Assembly (NCBI RefSeq): GCF_001269885.1
Contig: NZ_LHVH01000016.1
Span: forward strand, 113,494 to 177,493
Direction of reading: 5' to 3'
DNA from: Pseudomonas kilonensis
Lineage (GTDB): Bacteria > Pseudomonadota > Gammaproteobacteria > Pseudomonadales > Pseudomonadaceae
DNA length: 64,000 nt
Positions 19,101 through 28,200 of the stretch are shown here, in pieces (positions within the stretch are counted from its first letter, which is position 1; each line of letters opens with the position of its first letter). The notes under the pieces are model-generated. The model searched no databases and was not told where the DNA came from. It saw only the letters and a list, made by a program, of their open reading frames with translations. The position numbers and the translations under genes were made by a program.

Positions 19101-22100
19101 GCGTGCGACGTGTGCGCAATCGAGAATCTGACACCACAACTGCGCCAGGCGCTGTTCCGTGGCGCCGATCGGCGGCCGGGCGGATGCATCGGCCAACTCT
19201 GTCTCGGTCGGTTCAGGCAATGCACGCCGATCCAGCTTGCCATTGGCCGTCAGCGGCAACGTATCCAGCACCCACCAATGACCGGGCACCATGTGCTCCG
19301 GCAACTGGCGCTTGGCCTCGGCTTGCAGAGCCGCCAGTGCTTCGGTTGCCAGGGCAGGACTGAGATACGCCACCAGTTGCGTGCGCCCTTTCACCTCGCA
19401 GGCCAGCACCGCCCCTTCGCGAACCTGAGGCTGTGCATTGAGCCAGGCGCTGACTTCGCCCGGCTCCACGCGAAAACCGCGGATCTTGACCTGATCGTCC
19501 TGGCGCCCCAGGAACACCAGGTGCCCACTGCGATCCAGGCGAACCCGGTCACCACTGCGATAAAAGCGTTGCCCCTGGGCAGTAGAGCCAAATACTTGCG
19601 CGGTCAACTCAGGTTGACCGAGGTAGCCCTGGGCGACCTGAGGGCCCGCGATCAGCAGCTCGCCGGCGACACCCAGCGGCACCGATACGTCATTGCCGTC
19701 GACGATGCGCAAATGGCAATCCGCTAACGGCTGGCCCAAGGGTAGATACAGACTCGAGTCAAGGGCGTCGAAGGCCTGGATTTCTCCGCAGATCACGCCG
19801 ACCGTGGTCTCCGAAGGACCGTAATGGTTGAAGATGCGCAGTTGCGGTGCCAATTCACGCACCCGTGCAAACAAGGTCTGATCGAAACCCTCACCGCCCA
19901 GGATCAACACATCCCTGGGCAAGACGCGTCGAGCATCGTCCAGCGCCAACAGCCCACGTAAATGCGACGGCGCGATTTTCAGGCAATCCACGGGCTGCTC
20001 GTCGAGAAAGTCAGCCCAGCCTGGCGGATCGAAGGTCAACGAGGCTGGCGGCAGAATCAGCGGATCGCCGGCATTCAGCCCGGCGAACACGCAGGTCAGC
20101 CCCAGGTCCGCGGCCACGGTCGCCAACGTCGCCCAGCGGCTACCCGGCTTGGCTTGCACGCGTTGACCGATCGCGCTCGCGTAATGCCCCACGTTGCCAT
20201 GAGTGACCAGGACACCTTTGGGCTGACCGGTCGAACCCGAGGTATAGATGAGGTAGGCAGGCAGGTGCGGCTGACTGAGGCTCTCGCCCAGCCCCTCGGC
20301 GGCCACTGCGGACAAGTCGGCGGCACTGAGTACCAGGCGCGCCATGTAGGCGTTCGTTTCAGGGGCCTCGGCCAGTGTCACCCACAAACGCGCGCCACTG
20401 TCCTGCACCAACTGCGCCAGTCGCTGTGGCGGCTGTGCCGGGTCAAGAAACAGACACACCGCACCGCGTTGCCAGCAGGCCAGCATCGCCAGCAGTTGTT
20501 CCGCGCAACGCGGCATGCACAGCGCAACCACCTGGCCCGGGCCGATGCCCTGCCCGGCCAGTCGCGCGGCCAGCGCGCGGGTCGCGGCACCGAGCGTGGC
20601 ATAGTCGACGGTTTGCCCAGCGCTGCACAACGCTGCCGCGTTCGGCGTGTGCGTTGCCCAGTGCTGCACCTGCTGATCCAACGGCAAGGGCATCGCGCCC
20701 AACGCGGGGCCATTCAGTTCACTTGGCGGCGAAATCAGTTGCAGTTCGGCCAGACGTCGCTGGGGATGGCTTGACGCCTCTTGGAAAATCGCCAGCAAGT
20801 CATCCAGCATCTGCTCGACCGTCGCCGCGTCGAACAATTCATCGCTGTATTCCAACTCGCAGCGCAGCCGCGCGTCAGCGCTACGCACCAGGCGCAGCGT
20901 GAGGTCGAAGCGGGCATGACGCTGCGGCGGGTCGAGTACTTCAACCGCGACACCCGGCAATGTCAGGGTGCGGCTCTCGGGTAAATCGACCTGGACGAAC
21001 ATCACCTGAAACAGCGGGCTCGAACGTGAGCGCTCGAGGTTTTCAAGAACGTTTTCGAAAGGCAGCAACTGATGATCGAAGGCGGCCGCGACGGTGTCGC
21101 GGCTGCGCAGCAGCGCGGTGGCGAAGTCCGGGTTGCCGTGCAGGCGCTGACGGATCACCAGAGTGTTGAGCAACGGGCCGATCAAGGGCACCAGTTCCGG
21201 ACGATCACGTTGGGCGGCCGAGGTGCCCAGGCACAGGTCGTTCTCGCCACTGTAGCGCGACAGCAAGCAACTGAAGGCCGTCAGGCCGTAGATGTACAGC
21301 GTCACCCCATGACTGCGAATGGCGGCTTCTACCGCCGTCGTCAGCTGCGGCGAAAGCTCCCGGGCAAGCACCGCGCCGCTATGGCGACGTTGTGCGGGCG
21401 CAGGGCGTGGTCGATCCAGGGGCAACGCCAAGGGCGCGGGCGCATCCGCCAGTTGGCCGCGCCAGAAGTCGATCTGCTGCCGGCAGCTTTCACTCTCCAG
21501 CCACTCGCGCTCCCACGCGGCGTAATCGGCGTACTGGATGCTCAATTCGGGTTGTCGGGCCGGCTCATTCGATGCCAGTGCCCGGTAAGCCTCGGCCAGT
21601 TCCAGGGTCAGTTGCTGAGCCGACCAGGCATCGTAGGCCACGTGATGAATGGTGAAAAACAACCAGGTCGATTGCTCTTGCGCGTCGCTGAAGGCTTGCC
21701 AGCGCCAAGGCGCCGACTGAGCGAGATCGAAAGGCTCGGCGAGCTGACGGGCATATTCATCGGCGCACCACTGCTCGTATTCAGAAGCCGCCAAGGTCAA
21801 CGGTTCGACGCTGGGCCGCGGCACTTGTTGCGACTCACAATGGGGTTGCATCCGGCCTTGCGAATCGGTCGTGTAGCGGGTGCGCAGGATCTGATGACGG
21901 TCAGTCAACTGCTGCATGGCCTGCTGCAAGCGCGCGCCATCGAGGCGGCCGTCGAAACGCAGTACCGAGCACAGATTGTAAAGGGCACGACCGCTCAGGG
22001 CTTCCGCCGACAGAAAGCGCCGCTGCGCCTGCGCCAACGGCATATGCTCACCTTCGCCAAGCACGGCGGGAACGATTGGCAGGCGCCAGCTATCGATGCC

Positions 22101-22202
22101 CTTCTCGGCCAGGCGCTGGCGAAAGACTTTTTTCTTGTCCGCGGGCAAGGAAGCCAGCCGCTGCGCAATCTCCAGGAAAGCTTGTTGCGTCATCGCACTC
22201 AT
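13173..22202 (-). CDS. NRPS subunit 3: C-A(Asp)-T-T-C-A(Gly)-T-C-beta-hydroxylase
   Basis: A 3009-residue synthetase. In order: C (HHVAYDAWS), A with code D-L-T-K-I-G-H-V-G-K (Asp), two consecutive T domains (both GGDSI type), C (HHIAVDGWS), A with code D-I-L-Q-L-G-V-V-W-K (Gly-like), T (GGHSL), C (HHIASDGWS), then from about residue 2670 a fused TauD/SyrP-like Fe(II)/2-oxoglutarate dioxygenase with HNE and distal His in AAHARD. The final C domain has no A domain of its own and must use the A-T of subunit 4. A C-terminally fused hydroxylase facing an interface domain on the next protein is the known architecture of IbetaH_Asp enzymes, reported to give L-threo-beta-hydroxyaspartate. The start is 2 nt after subunit 2 stops. 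Confidence 0.92.
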   Translation of the reverse strand: MSAMTQQAFLEIAQRLASLPADKKKVFRQRLAEKGIDSWRLPIVPAVLGEGEHMPLAQAQRRFLSAEALSGRALYNLCSVLRFDGRLDGARLQQAMQQLTDRHQILRTRYTTDSQGRMQPHCESQQVPRPSVEPLTLAASEYEQWCADEYARQLAEPFDLAQSAPWRWQAFSDAQEQSTWLFFTIHHVAYDAWSAQQLTLELAEAYRALASNEPARQPELSIQYADYAAWEREWLESESCRQQIDFWRGQLADAPAPLALPLDRPRPAPAQRRHSGAVLARELSPQLTTAVEAAIRSHGVTLYIYGLTAFSCLLSRYSGENDLCLGTSAAQRDRPELVPLIGPLLNTLVIRQRLHGNPDFATALLRSRDTVAAAFDHQLLPFENVLENLERSRSSPLFQVMFVQVDLPESRTLTLPGVAVEVLDPPQRHARFDLTLRLVRSADARLRCELEYSDELFDAATVEQMLDDLLAIFQEASSHPQRRLAELQLISPPSELNGPALGAMPLPLDQQVQHWATHTPNAAALCSAGQTVDYATLGAATRALAARLAGQGIGPGQVVALCMPRCAEQLLAMLACWQRGAVCLFLDPAQPPQRLAQLVQDSGARLWVTLAEAPETNAYMARLVLSAADLSAVAAEGLGESLSQPHLPAYLIYTSGSTGQPKGVLVTHGNVGHYASAIGQRVQAKPGSRWATLATVAADLGLTCVFAGLNAGDPLILPPASLTFDPPGWADFLDEQPVDCLKIAPSHLRGLLALDDARRVLPRDVLILGGEGFDQTLFARVRELAPQLRIFNHYGPSETTVGVICGEIQAFDALDSSLYLPLGQPLADCHLRIVDGNDVSVPLGVAGELLIAGPQVAQGYLGQPELTAQVFGSTAQGQRFYRSGDRVRLDRSGHLVFLGRQDDQVKIRGFRVEPGEVSAWLNAQPQVREGAVLACEVKGRTQLVAYLSPALATEALAALQAEAKRQLPEHMVPGHWWVLDTLPLTANGKLDRRALPEPTETELADASARPPIGATEQRLAQLWCQILDCAHVAREDDFFALGGDSILSLQLIGLAAREGLKLQPRDVLQHSTLAAMALSIDGRLDPVLLTVLTAFRELLEQPGLGPDADFFAEGGDSILNLQLIARLRQAELRLMPRQLLENPSARQLAGVLTSSASPAVAPPPVTEALAPPRALSHAQQRVWFMQQLDPAATAYNVTQLLALRGDLDVPRLQRACQVLVSRHDALRCRFFEEQGQVWQRLDEKAAALFNVHDLHDLDESHQAAAIAGAAKRVFDLVQGPLLAIDVFCLAPGDYRLLFNVHHIAVDGWSMGLLVEDFALIYQDRATPVTSGLLPLIDAQRRDLDGEQGSQLRGYWQQRLQGLSNEPLELPDHCTRPALQAYAGARSELALPGSLSAAVDSRARALGVTPFVLYFAAYQLLLWRHGGRNDFAIGLPVAGRESVESQALVGLFVNTLAHRVQIDARQSLQAFIQALNGRLADDLSHQALPFEQLLDMLDVERSLDRTPVFQAMFNYQADHRDSRRLNLPGISVETLALPDGVVSAKFDLTFNLFTQGRGTDARTGLIVEYATALLHPGTTQRLMEDYQGLLASLVSLDLQQRLLEIPLGSVATLAAAGKSMHLHSEADFVTRFEVQAAVHPERIAVCCADRRLSYATLDAQANRLAHWLLAQGIGRESTIAFCLPRDERLLVCLLGIQKAGACYLPLDPAHPQARQAQILTRARPQLLLCDKLFADLPGHLRSCLWADLPLAQFPAQAPALATTLEQLAYTLYTSGSTGQPKGVQISRGNFANFLLAMEEALPLENVQRYLALTTVTFDICGLELCLPLVRGGTVVLADDEERQDPMLLARLIQDQAVDLIQATPATWAMLLQGDRTVLAGRVALAGGEALAAEMATELSQCVAHLVNVYGPTETTVWSTQAPIGALQLPVAPIGRPLLNTRCHVLDEHLCEVPPGCVGELYIAGDGLARGYAGQPGLTAERFIADPFSREGGRLYRTGDLARWQPDGQLYYLGRTDDQIKLRGYRIELGEIEAVLLSHPELLQAVVAVQGEHLAAFWVASPDNPPDAASIRTYLQGRLPAYMLPTHLQALEQLPLNTNGKVDRKQLPRLQLENCGMEGVQRSLTASEASLAEVWAAVLNLQQIPADGHFFQLGGHSLMAAQVRARLREQGFEVPLRWLFETPVLADLAQRIEGLAQHLDLASLQIPQVDQQLDQPLSSAQQRVWLMQQLDLADSSFNMSSNVRLRGQLDRHALERSLHRLVDRHAILRTTYHQRNGELYQRIHGHMSVALQVIVSSDAKWPVDARDVALRPFDLASEAPLRAVLYCLGEQEHVLQLVMHHIASDGWSGAVLVDELIQGYEAYSTGVLPPQSELAIQYVDYAVWQGSAAVQLRQREGLDFWRQTLAGIPAQVPLPFDFPRPERDSGAGAALDFQLSAATVGRLKAFAQQSATSPFMVLLTCYAAVLQRETQGRDLVIGTDVANREHPATESLIGFFVNLLALRIRVQPELSLREQAQQVREICLQAFAWQDTPFERVVECLELPRVANVHPLLQTLFVLDNTPRQQRQLGNLQVEPLTGEQHHSKFDMALFASEDGDVFNLRWVYRTSLFLPATVERLRTAFESLLDMALGAPDNPIDTLIPTPKGAAAMSTDNPLQRKMSKLGKMRQSGSPVTREPFEARPLREGSKFPLLIQLRDRELAPAIWAQANREKVESWLREHGGILLRGFDLPTPAAFEAFCQALCPQLYGQYGDLPKEEGGKNIYKSTPYPKDRMILFHNESAHQHRWPRRQWFYCQTPATSGGATPIVDSRQVYRELPTWLQANLRRKQLMYVRNFSTSLDVSWQHFFQTQEREQVERICRESNIDFEWRGANDLHTRQVCPAVILHPLTGEESFFNQIQLYHPAFLDADVREQFLRDGATAMPRQVFYGDGSELEPSAIEAINAAYDRCAVRFDWQQGDVVMLDNMLAAHARDPFEGERKIVVAMGEIYGRDQVMAAPAQTEETHAELKP

Positions 22203-22204
22203 CC

Positions 22205-25200
22205 TTACTCTTCCATCTCTGATAACAGGCGCTGCATTTCGTCCAGGGCTTCGTCGGTCGAAGGCCCTTGGGGTTTCTCGATCTGCTCGGCAAGACCGGC
22301 AATCGTCGGGTTATGGAACAGGCTGCGCAGCTCGATCCTGATGCCGAAACGGCTCTCAATCTGGGTCATCAGGCGCATCGCCAACAACGAATGCCCGCCC
22401 AGCTCGAAGAAACTGTTGAACACCCCGACTTGCGGCACCTCAAGCAGGCTTTGCCAGATGTCGGCCAGTTGCTGCTCCAGTTCGTTGCGCGGCGCCACAC
22501 CCTGTACAGCGATGGGCTGCGGTGCCGGCAAGGCCTTGCGGTCGATCTTGCCGTTGGCATTGAGGGCAAAACGCTGCACCTCGATAAAACCGGCCGGGAC
22601 CATGTAGCCCGGCAACAGGCCTTCGAGATGCCGCCGCAGGGCCACTTGATCAACGGGGCTGGTCGCCTGCAGCCAAGCGAACAGGCTTTGACTGCGCGGA
22701 TCGATCATCACCACGGCCTCTTCAACGCCCGGGTAACGACGCACCAGCGATTCGATCTCACCGGGCTCGATGCGGAATCCGCGCACCTTGACCTGGAAGT
22801 CGCTGCGACCGACATACGCCAACCGACCGTCACCGCGCCGGCGTACCAGGTCGCCAGTGCGGTACATGCGGCTGCCAGGTTCGCTGGCATAGGGGTCAGG
22901 CAGATAGACCGCGGCCGTTGCGGCGGCGGCATGCTGATAGCCACGGGTAACCCCGGCGCCTGCGATATACAACTCTGCGGTAGTGCCCAGCGGCACCGGA
23001 CGCAGCATTTCATCGAGCACATAGCAGCGGGTATTGAGCAGCGGCGAACCAATATCAGCCACGCCGGACGGCACCTCCTGCAATGCCTGAGTGGTCGACC
23101 AGACGGTGGTTTCGGTCGGGCCATAGGCGTTGATCAGTACCACGCCCCGGCTACGCAGCTCGGTCACCAGTTCGCCCGGAACCGCTTCCCCCCCGATCAG
23201 CCCGCGCACTGGCGGCCAGTCGGCCTGTCCGGTTTCCAGCAGTATCTGCCAGCCGGCGGGTGTCGCCTGGAACACCGTGGCCCGGCGCAGCAAGGCAAAC
23301 AGTTGATGACCATCGACGACCTGCTCGCGACGGGCCAGCAAGATGGCTGCGCCGTTGACCAGCGGCAAGAACAGTTCCGACTTGCACATATCGAACGCGT
23401 AAGTGGTACTGGCCAGCCAGACATCCGCAGCGCTGAGTGGCAACTGCCGATCGAGACCGGCCAACAGGTTGCTCAGGTTCTCGCGGGTGACCTGTACGCC
23501 TTTTGGTGTACCGGTCGAGCCCGAGGTGTAGATCACATAAGCGCGTTGCTGTGGGTTGACCGCCAGCACCAGGTTGTCGGCGCTGCATGCCTCCAGCGAC
23601 AACTGATCGAGCCAGACGTTGTCGACACCGCTCAAGGCATCGCCACACTGACTTTCGCTGAGCACCAGGGCCGGCCGCGCGTGCTCGATGATGAAGCGCA
23701 GGCGATCTGCTGGGTGTTGCGGATCCAGCGGCAAATACGCCGCGCCAGCTTTGTGAATAGCCAGCAGGGTTGGCAGCAACCAGGGGCCACGACTCAAGCA
23801 AACGGCAATCAGCTCATCGGTGCCGACACCCTGTGCACGCAGCCAATGGGCCAGGCGATTACTGAGGGCATTGAGCTGGGCATAACTCAATTGCTGATCC
23901 TGGCAATCGACCGCCAATGCCTGGGGTGTCAATGTCACTTGACGCTCGAATCGGGCAATCAGGTCCGCTTCGCCGTGCAAGGCCTCGGCCGCCTGGTTCC
24001 ATGGCCGCTGGGCCAGGGCATGATCGGCGTTGGCCAGGTCAATGTCCCATAGGCGCGCCTGTGAGTTTTTCAGCATGCCCTCGAGCAGATACAGATATTC
24101 GTCGGCATAACGTTGCGCCGTCCGGGCCAGGAACAGGTCGGTGTTGTACTCCAGCACACATTGCCAATCGTCACCGTACTGCTCGATGTGCAAGCCGATA
24201 TCCACCAGGGCGCTGTCACTTTCCACATCCAGTCGCTGCACCGGCAAGCCGGCGAAATGGTGCTCATCCTTTACGGCGACATCGCGCTGGATCAGGTTGA
24301 ACAACGCCTGGAACAGCGGTGTGTGGCTGAGGTCGCGGCGCACCTGCAACGCCTCCACCAGCCGTTCGAAAGGGACATCCCCATGCTGCTGCGCAGCCAG
24401 GTGAGTGGCTTGCAATTGCTGCCAGAACTGTTCGACCGACTGCTGGGCATCAATGTGACTGCGCAGCACCTGGGTGGTCGCGAAGTAGCCAATCAGGTTA
24501 TCCGTATGGGCCTGGTGGCGATGGGCGACCGGCAGGCCAATCCAGATTTCACGCTGGCCCGAGTGCCTGGCCAGGAGCGTTTTCCAGGCGGCCAGCAATG
24601 GCGCGAACGCGGTCAGCCCATGCTGTTGCGCGGTCTCGCGCAGTTCCTTGACCAGCCTTGCCGGCAGGCTGAAGCGCAGGCGCTGGCCGTTGTAACCTTG
24701 CTGCGCGGGGCGTGGCTTGTCGGTCGGCAGGTTCAGCACTGGCGGCTCCCCTGCCAGGGTTCGACGCCAGTATTCAAGCTGCGATTCGATACGCGCTTGC
24801 CCCGAAGGACTCTGCCAACTGGCCGCGATGTCAGAAAACTGCAGCGGTAGTGGCGGCAGGCAAGCACTGCCCCCCTCCAGCAAGGCCTGATAGATCAGTT
24901 GCAGCTCATTGAAGAAAATTTCCAGCGAACGGGCATCGGCGATGATGTGGTGCAAGGTGACCTGCAGCACACTCAGGTGTTGGCCCTGATACACACGAAC
25001 CCGCCACAGCGGGGGGGCCGAAAGGTCAAAGGGACGCTGTGCTTCTTGACTCAGTTTCTGCGCAAAAAAAGGCGAATGCGCGTCGATCTCCAGTGGCTCG
25101 AAGCTCACCGGCAGCGCCGTGAGCGCCTCGACCTGCTGACGTGCGCCCTCGGGCGTTTCGCTGAACACCGTCCGCAGGCTGTGCTGGCGGCTGATCAGTT

Positions 25201-28200
25201 GCGTCAGCGCCTGCTCCAGCAACGACGGTTGCAGTGCCCCCTCCAGACGCAAGGCCAGGGACAAATGGTAGGCCTGGGTATCGCCCTGCAAACGATCGAG
25301 GAACCACAGCCGCTGCTGGGTGAAATGCAGCGGTGCCAAGGGTTCTTCAAAATGACGCAGGACATCTTCGGCCTCGATGCTCGTCGCCGCCAGCTGCGCC
25401 GCCAGATCCCGCAGGACCGGCTGCTCGAACACCGTGCGCAAGGGAAGACGCCGGCCATGCTGTTCGGCCATTCGCGCCACCAGGCGCGCCGCCAGCAAGG
25501 AATGGCCGCCCAAGGCGAAGAAGTTGTCGTCGGCCCCCACATCGGTGCAGCCCAACAGCTCCTCCCAGAGCTTGGCCAACGCCTGCTCCCATTCGCCCGA
25601 AAGCCCGCCACTCTGGCGGTCACGCTGTACCGGTGCCGGCAATGCCTTGCGGTCAACCTTGCCGCTGGGGCTCAAAGGCAGGGTGTCCAGGCGAACGAAC
25701 TGGCTCGGCAACATGTAGTCCGGCAATTGCGCGCCGAGTGTCTCACGCAGCATCGCTTCATCCAGCGCGTCGCCTGCGTAGTAAGCCACCAGACTCGCTG
25801 TTTCACCGCCGCCCAGCAGCACGACAGCCGCTTCGCGAACCCCGGGAATACGCGCCAGCAGCGCTTCGATTTCACCCAGTTCGATACGGAAACCACGCAG
25901 TTTGACTTGGAAATCCAGGCGCCCCAGGTAATCCAGGCCGCCACTGTTGTTGCGTCGAACCCGATCACCGGTGCGATACATGCGCGCGCCAGGCATGAAA
26001 GGATCCGGCAGGAACGCCGCCGCGGTCAGTCGCGCCGCCGCGAAGTAACCCCGACCAAGGTTCGCCCCGGCCAGATACAGTTCACCGGGTACACCTGCGG
26101 GCACTGGCTGCAGATCAGCATCCAGGACATACGCGGCGGTATTGGCCACCGGTTGTCCGATTGGCACCTCAACACCAGCCTCACCGCCGTTGCGCACTTC
26201 AAACGTGCTGTAGACCGTCGCTTCTGTCGGCCCGTAACCGTTGATCACCCGGGCGCCCCTGCCCTCGATGGCCTCGGCCAGTGCACAGGGCAAGGCCTCT
26301 CCACCGGAAACGGCACGCACGCCTTGCCAACTGCGCGAGGTGTGCGCCACCAGCATCCGCCAGGTCGCCGGAGTGGCCTGCATGACCGTCGGTTGTCCTG
26401 TCATCAATAGCTGATCGATCGCTTGGGGATCACGCGCCTGCTCGCGATCAGCCAACAGGATGCTGGCGCCATGCGCCAGAGGCAGCAGCAATTCGACAAT
26501 GGCAATATCAAATGTCGCGGTGGTCAATGCCAGCACCCGATCCCGGGCCGTCATTGGCAAGACCTGGTCCACGGCCAGCATCAGGTTCATCAGGTTGCCG
26601 CGGCTGATGGCCACGCCTTTGGGTTGGCCGGTGGAACCGGAGGTGTACAACACGTAAGCGAGCTGCTCCGCCACCAATACCGGAGCTTTGTAGCGGTCGG
26701 CAGCGCTCATCGCATCGATATCCAGCAACGGCACGCCACTGTTCCACTGCGCCAACACCGCCAGACTCGCGACCGTTCCCAGGCACAGCTTGGGTTGCGC
26801 CGCCTCAAGAATGTAACGGCCACGCTCCGGTGGCGTGTCCTCGGCCAACGGCACATAGGCAGCGCCGGCCTTGAGGATCGCCAACATCGCCATGGGCAGG
26901 CGGGCATCACGAGGCAGGCTCAAGGCCACTCGATCTTCGATGCCAACGCCATGGGCCTGCAAAGCCGCCGCCAGTCGTTCGGCGGCCTGATCCAGTTCGC
27001 CATAGCTCAGGCGCTCATTGCCGGCCAGTACGGCGACCGCGTCGGGTTGGCGGGCAACTTGATGAGCAAAGGCCTGGAGGATGTCCTGATGACCGGCCAC
27101 GCCGTGCCCCTCGATTCGGGCAAGGCCACGTTCGGCAGGTTGCCATGCCAGCTCCCCCAAGGCCTGCCCTGGCTGCTCGAGCAACGCATCAAGCAATGCC
27201 AGATATTGCTCGGCCATCGCTTGCACGGTCTGTTCGCGGAACAGATCGCTGCTGTATTGAAGGCTCAGGCTGATGCCATGCTCGCTGTCACGCACGTCCA
27301 GGTGCAGGTCACACATGGCGCTGTCCGGACGATTGTCCAACGGCTCGGCGATCACATCGGTCAGCTCGAAACGCTCCAGGGCGTTGCCCGGAAAGTAGTT
27401 GAACATGGCCTGGAACAGGGGGTTGTAACTTACCTGGCGGACCACACCGAGCTGTTCGATCAGGTAATCGAAGGGCAAGTCCTGATGGGACTGAACCGAC
27501 ACCGACAACGCCTGCAACTCGGTCATCAGTTGCAGCAGACTGCGCTCGCCCGACAGTTTTTTGCGATACACCAATGTGTTGACGAAGCAACCGACCAGGG
27601 GCTGCAGGACTCCATGGTGCCGATTGGCAACGGGAACCCCGACCAGGATGTCGTCCGCGCCGCTGCGGCTGCGCAACAGCAGCTGAAACGCGGTCAGCAT
27701 CGGGATGAAATTGCTCCAGCCGTGACCAGCACTGAACGCGCGCAAGCGTGTCGTCAGGGCCTCGGGCAAGCGCCGCTCAACACGACCGCCCGCCTGGGTG
27801 GCCTGGGCAGGACGAGGAAAATCGGCCGCCAGCTCCAGCACCGGCAACTCGCCGGCCAACTGCTCGCGCCAATAGGCCAGTTCCTGCTCACAGGCCTTGC
27901 TGGTCATCCATTGGCGTTGCCAGAGCGCATAGTCGGCGTATTGCATCGACGAGGCTGACTGCTCCGTCACCAGGCCTTGCCGCAAGTTGCGGTACTGCTT
28001 GCACACACCGTCGATGATCAATTGCAGGGACCAGCCATCGGCAACGATGTGATGGCAGTTCAACGACAGGACAAATGCATCCGGCGCCAGGCGATAGAGT
28101 CTTGCACGCAGTAACGGAGCCGTTTCCAGGGAGAACGGCGTCATTGCATCCTGACGCAGCAAATCGTGCAGCGCCTCTTCGCTCTGCACCTCGATCAAAG

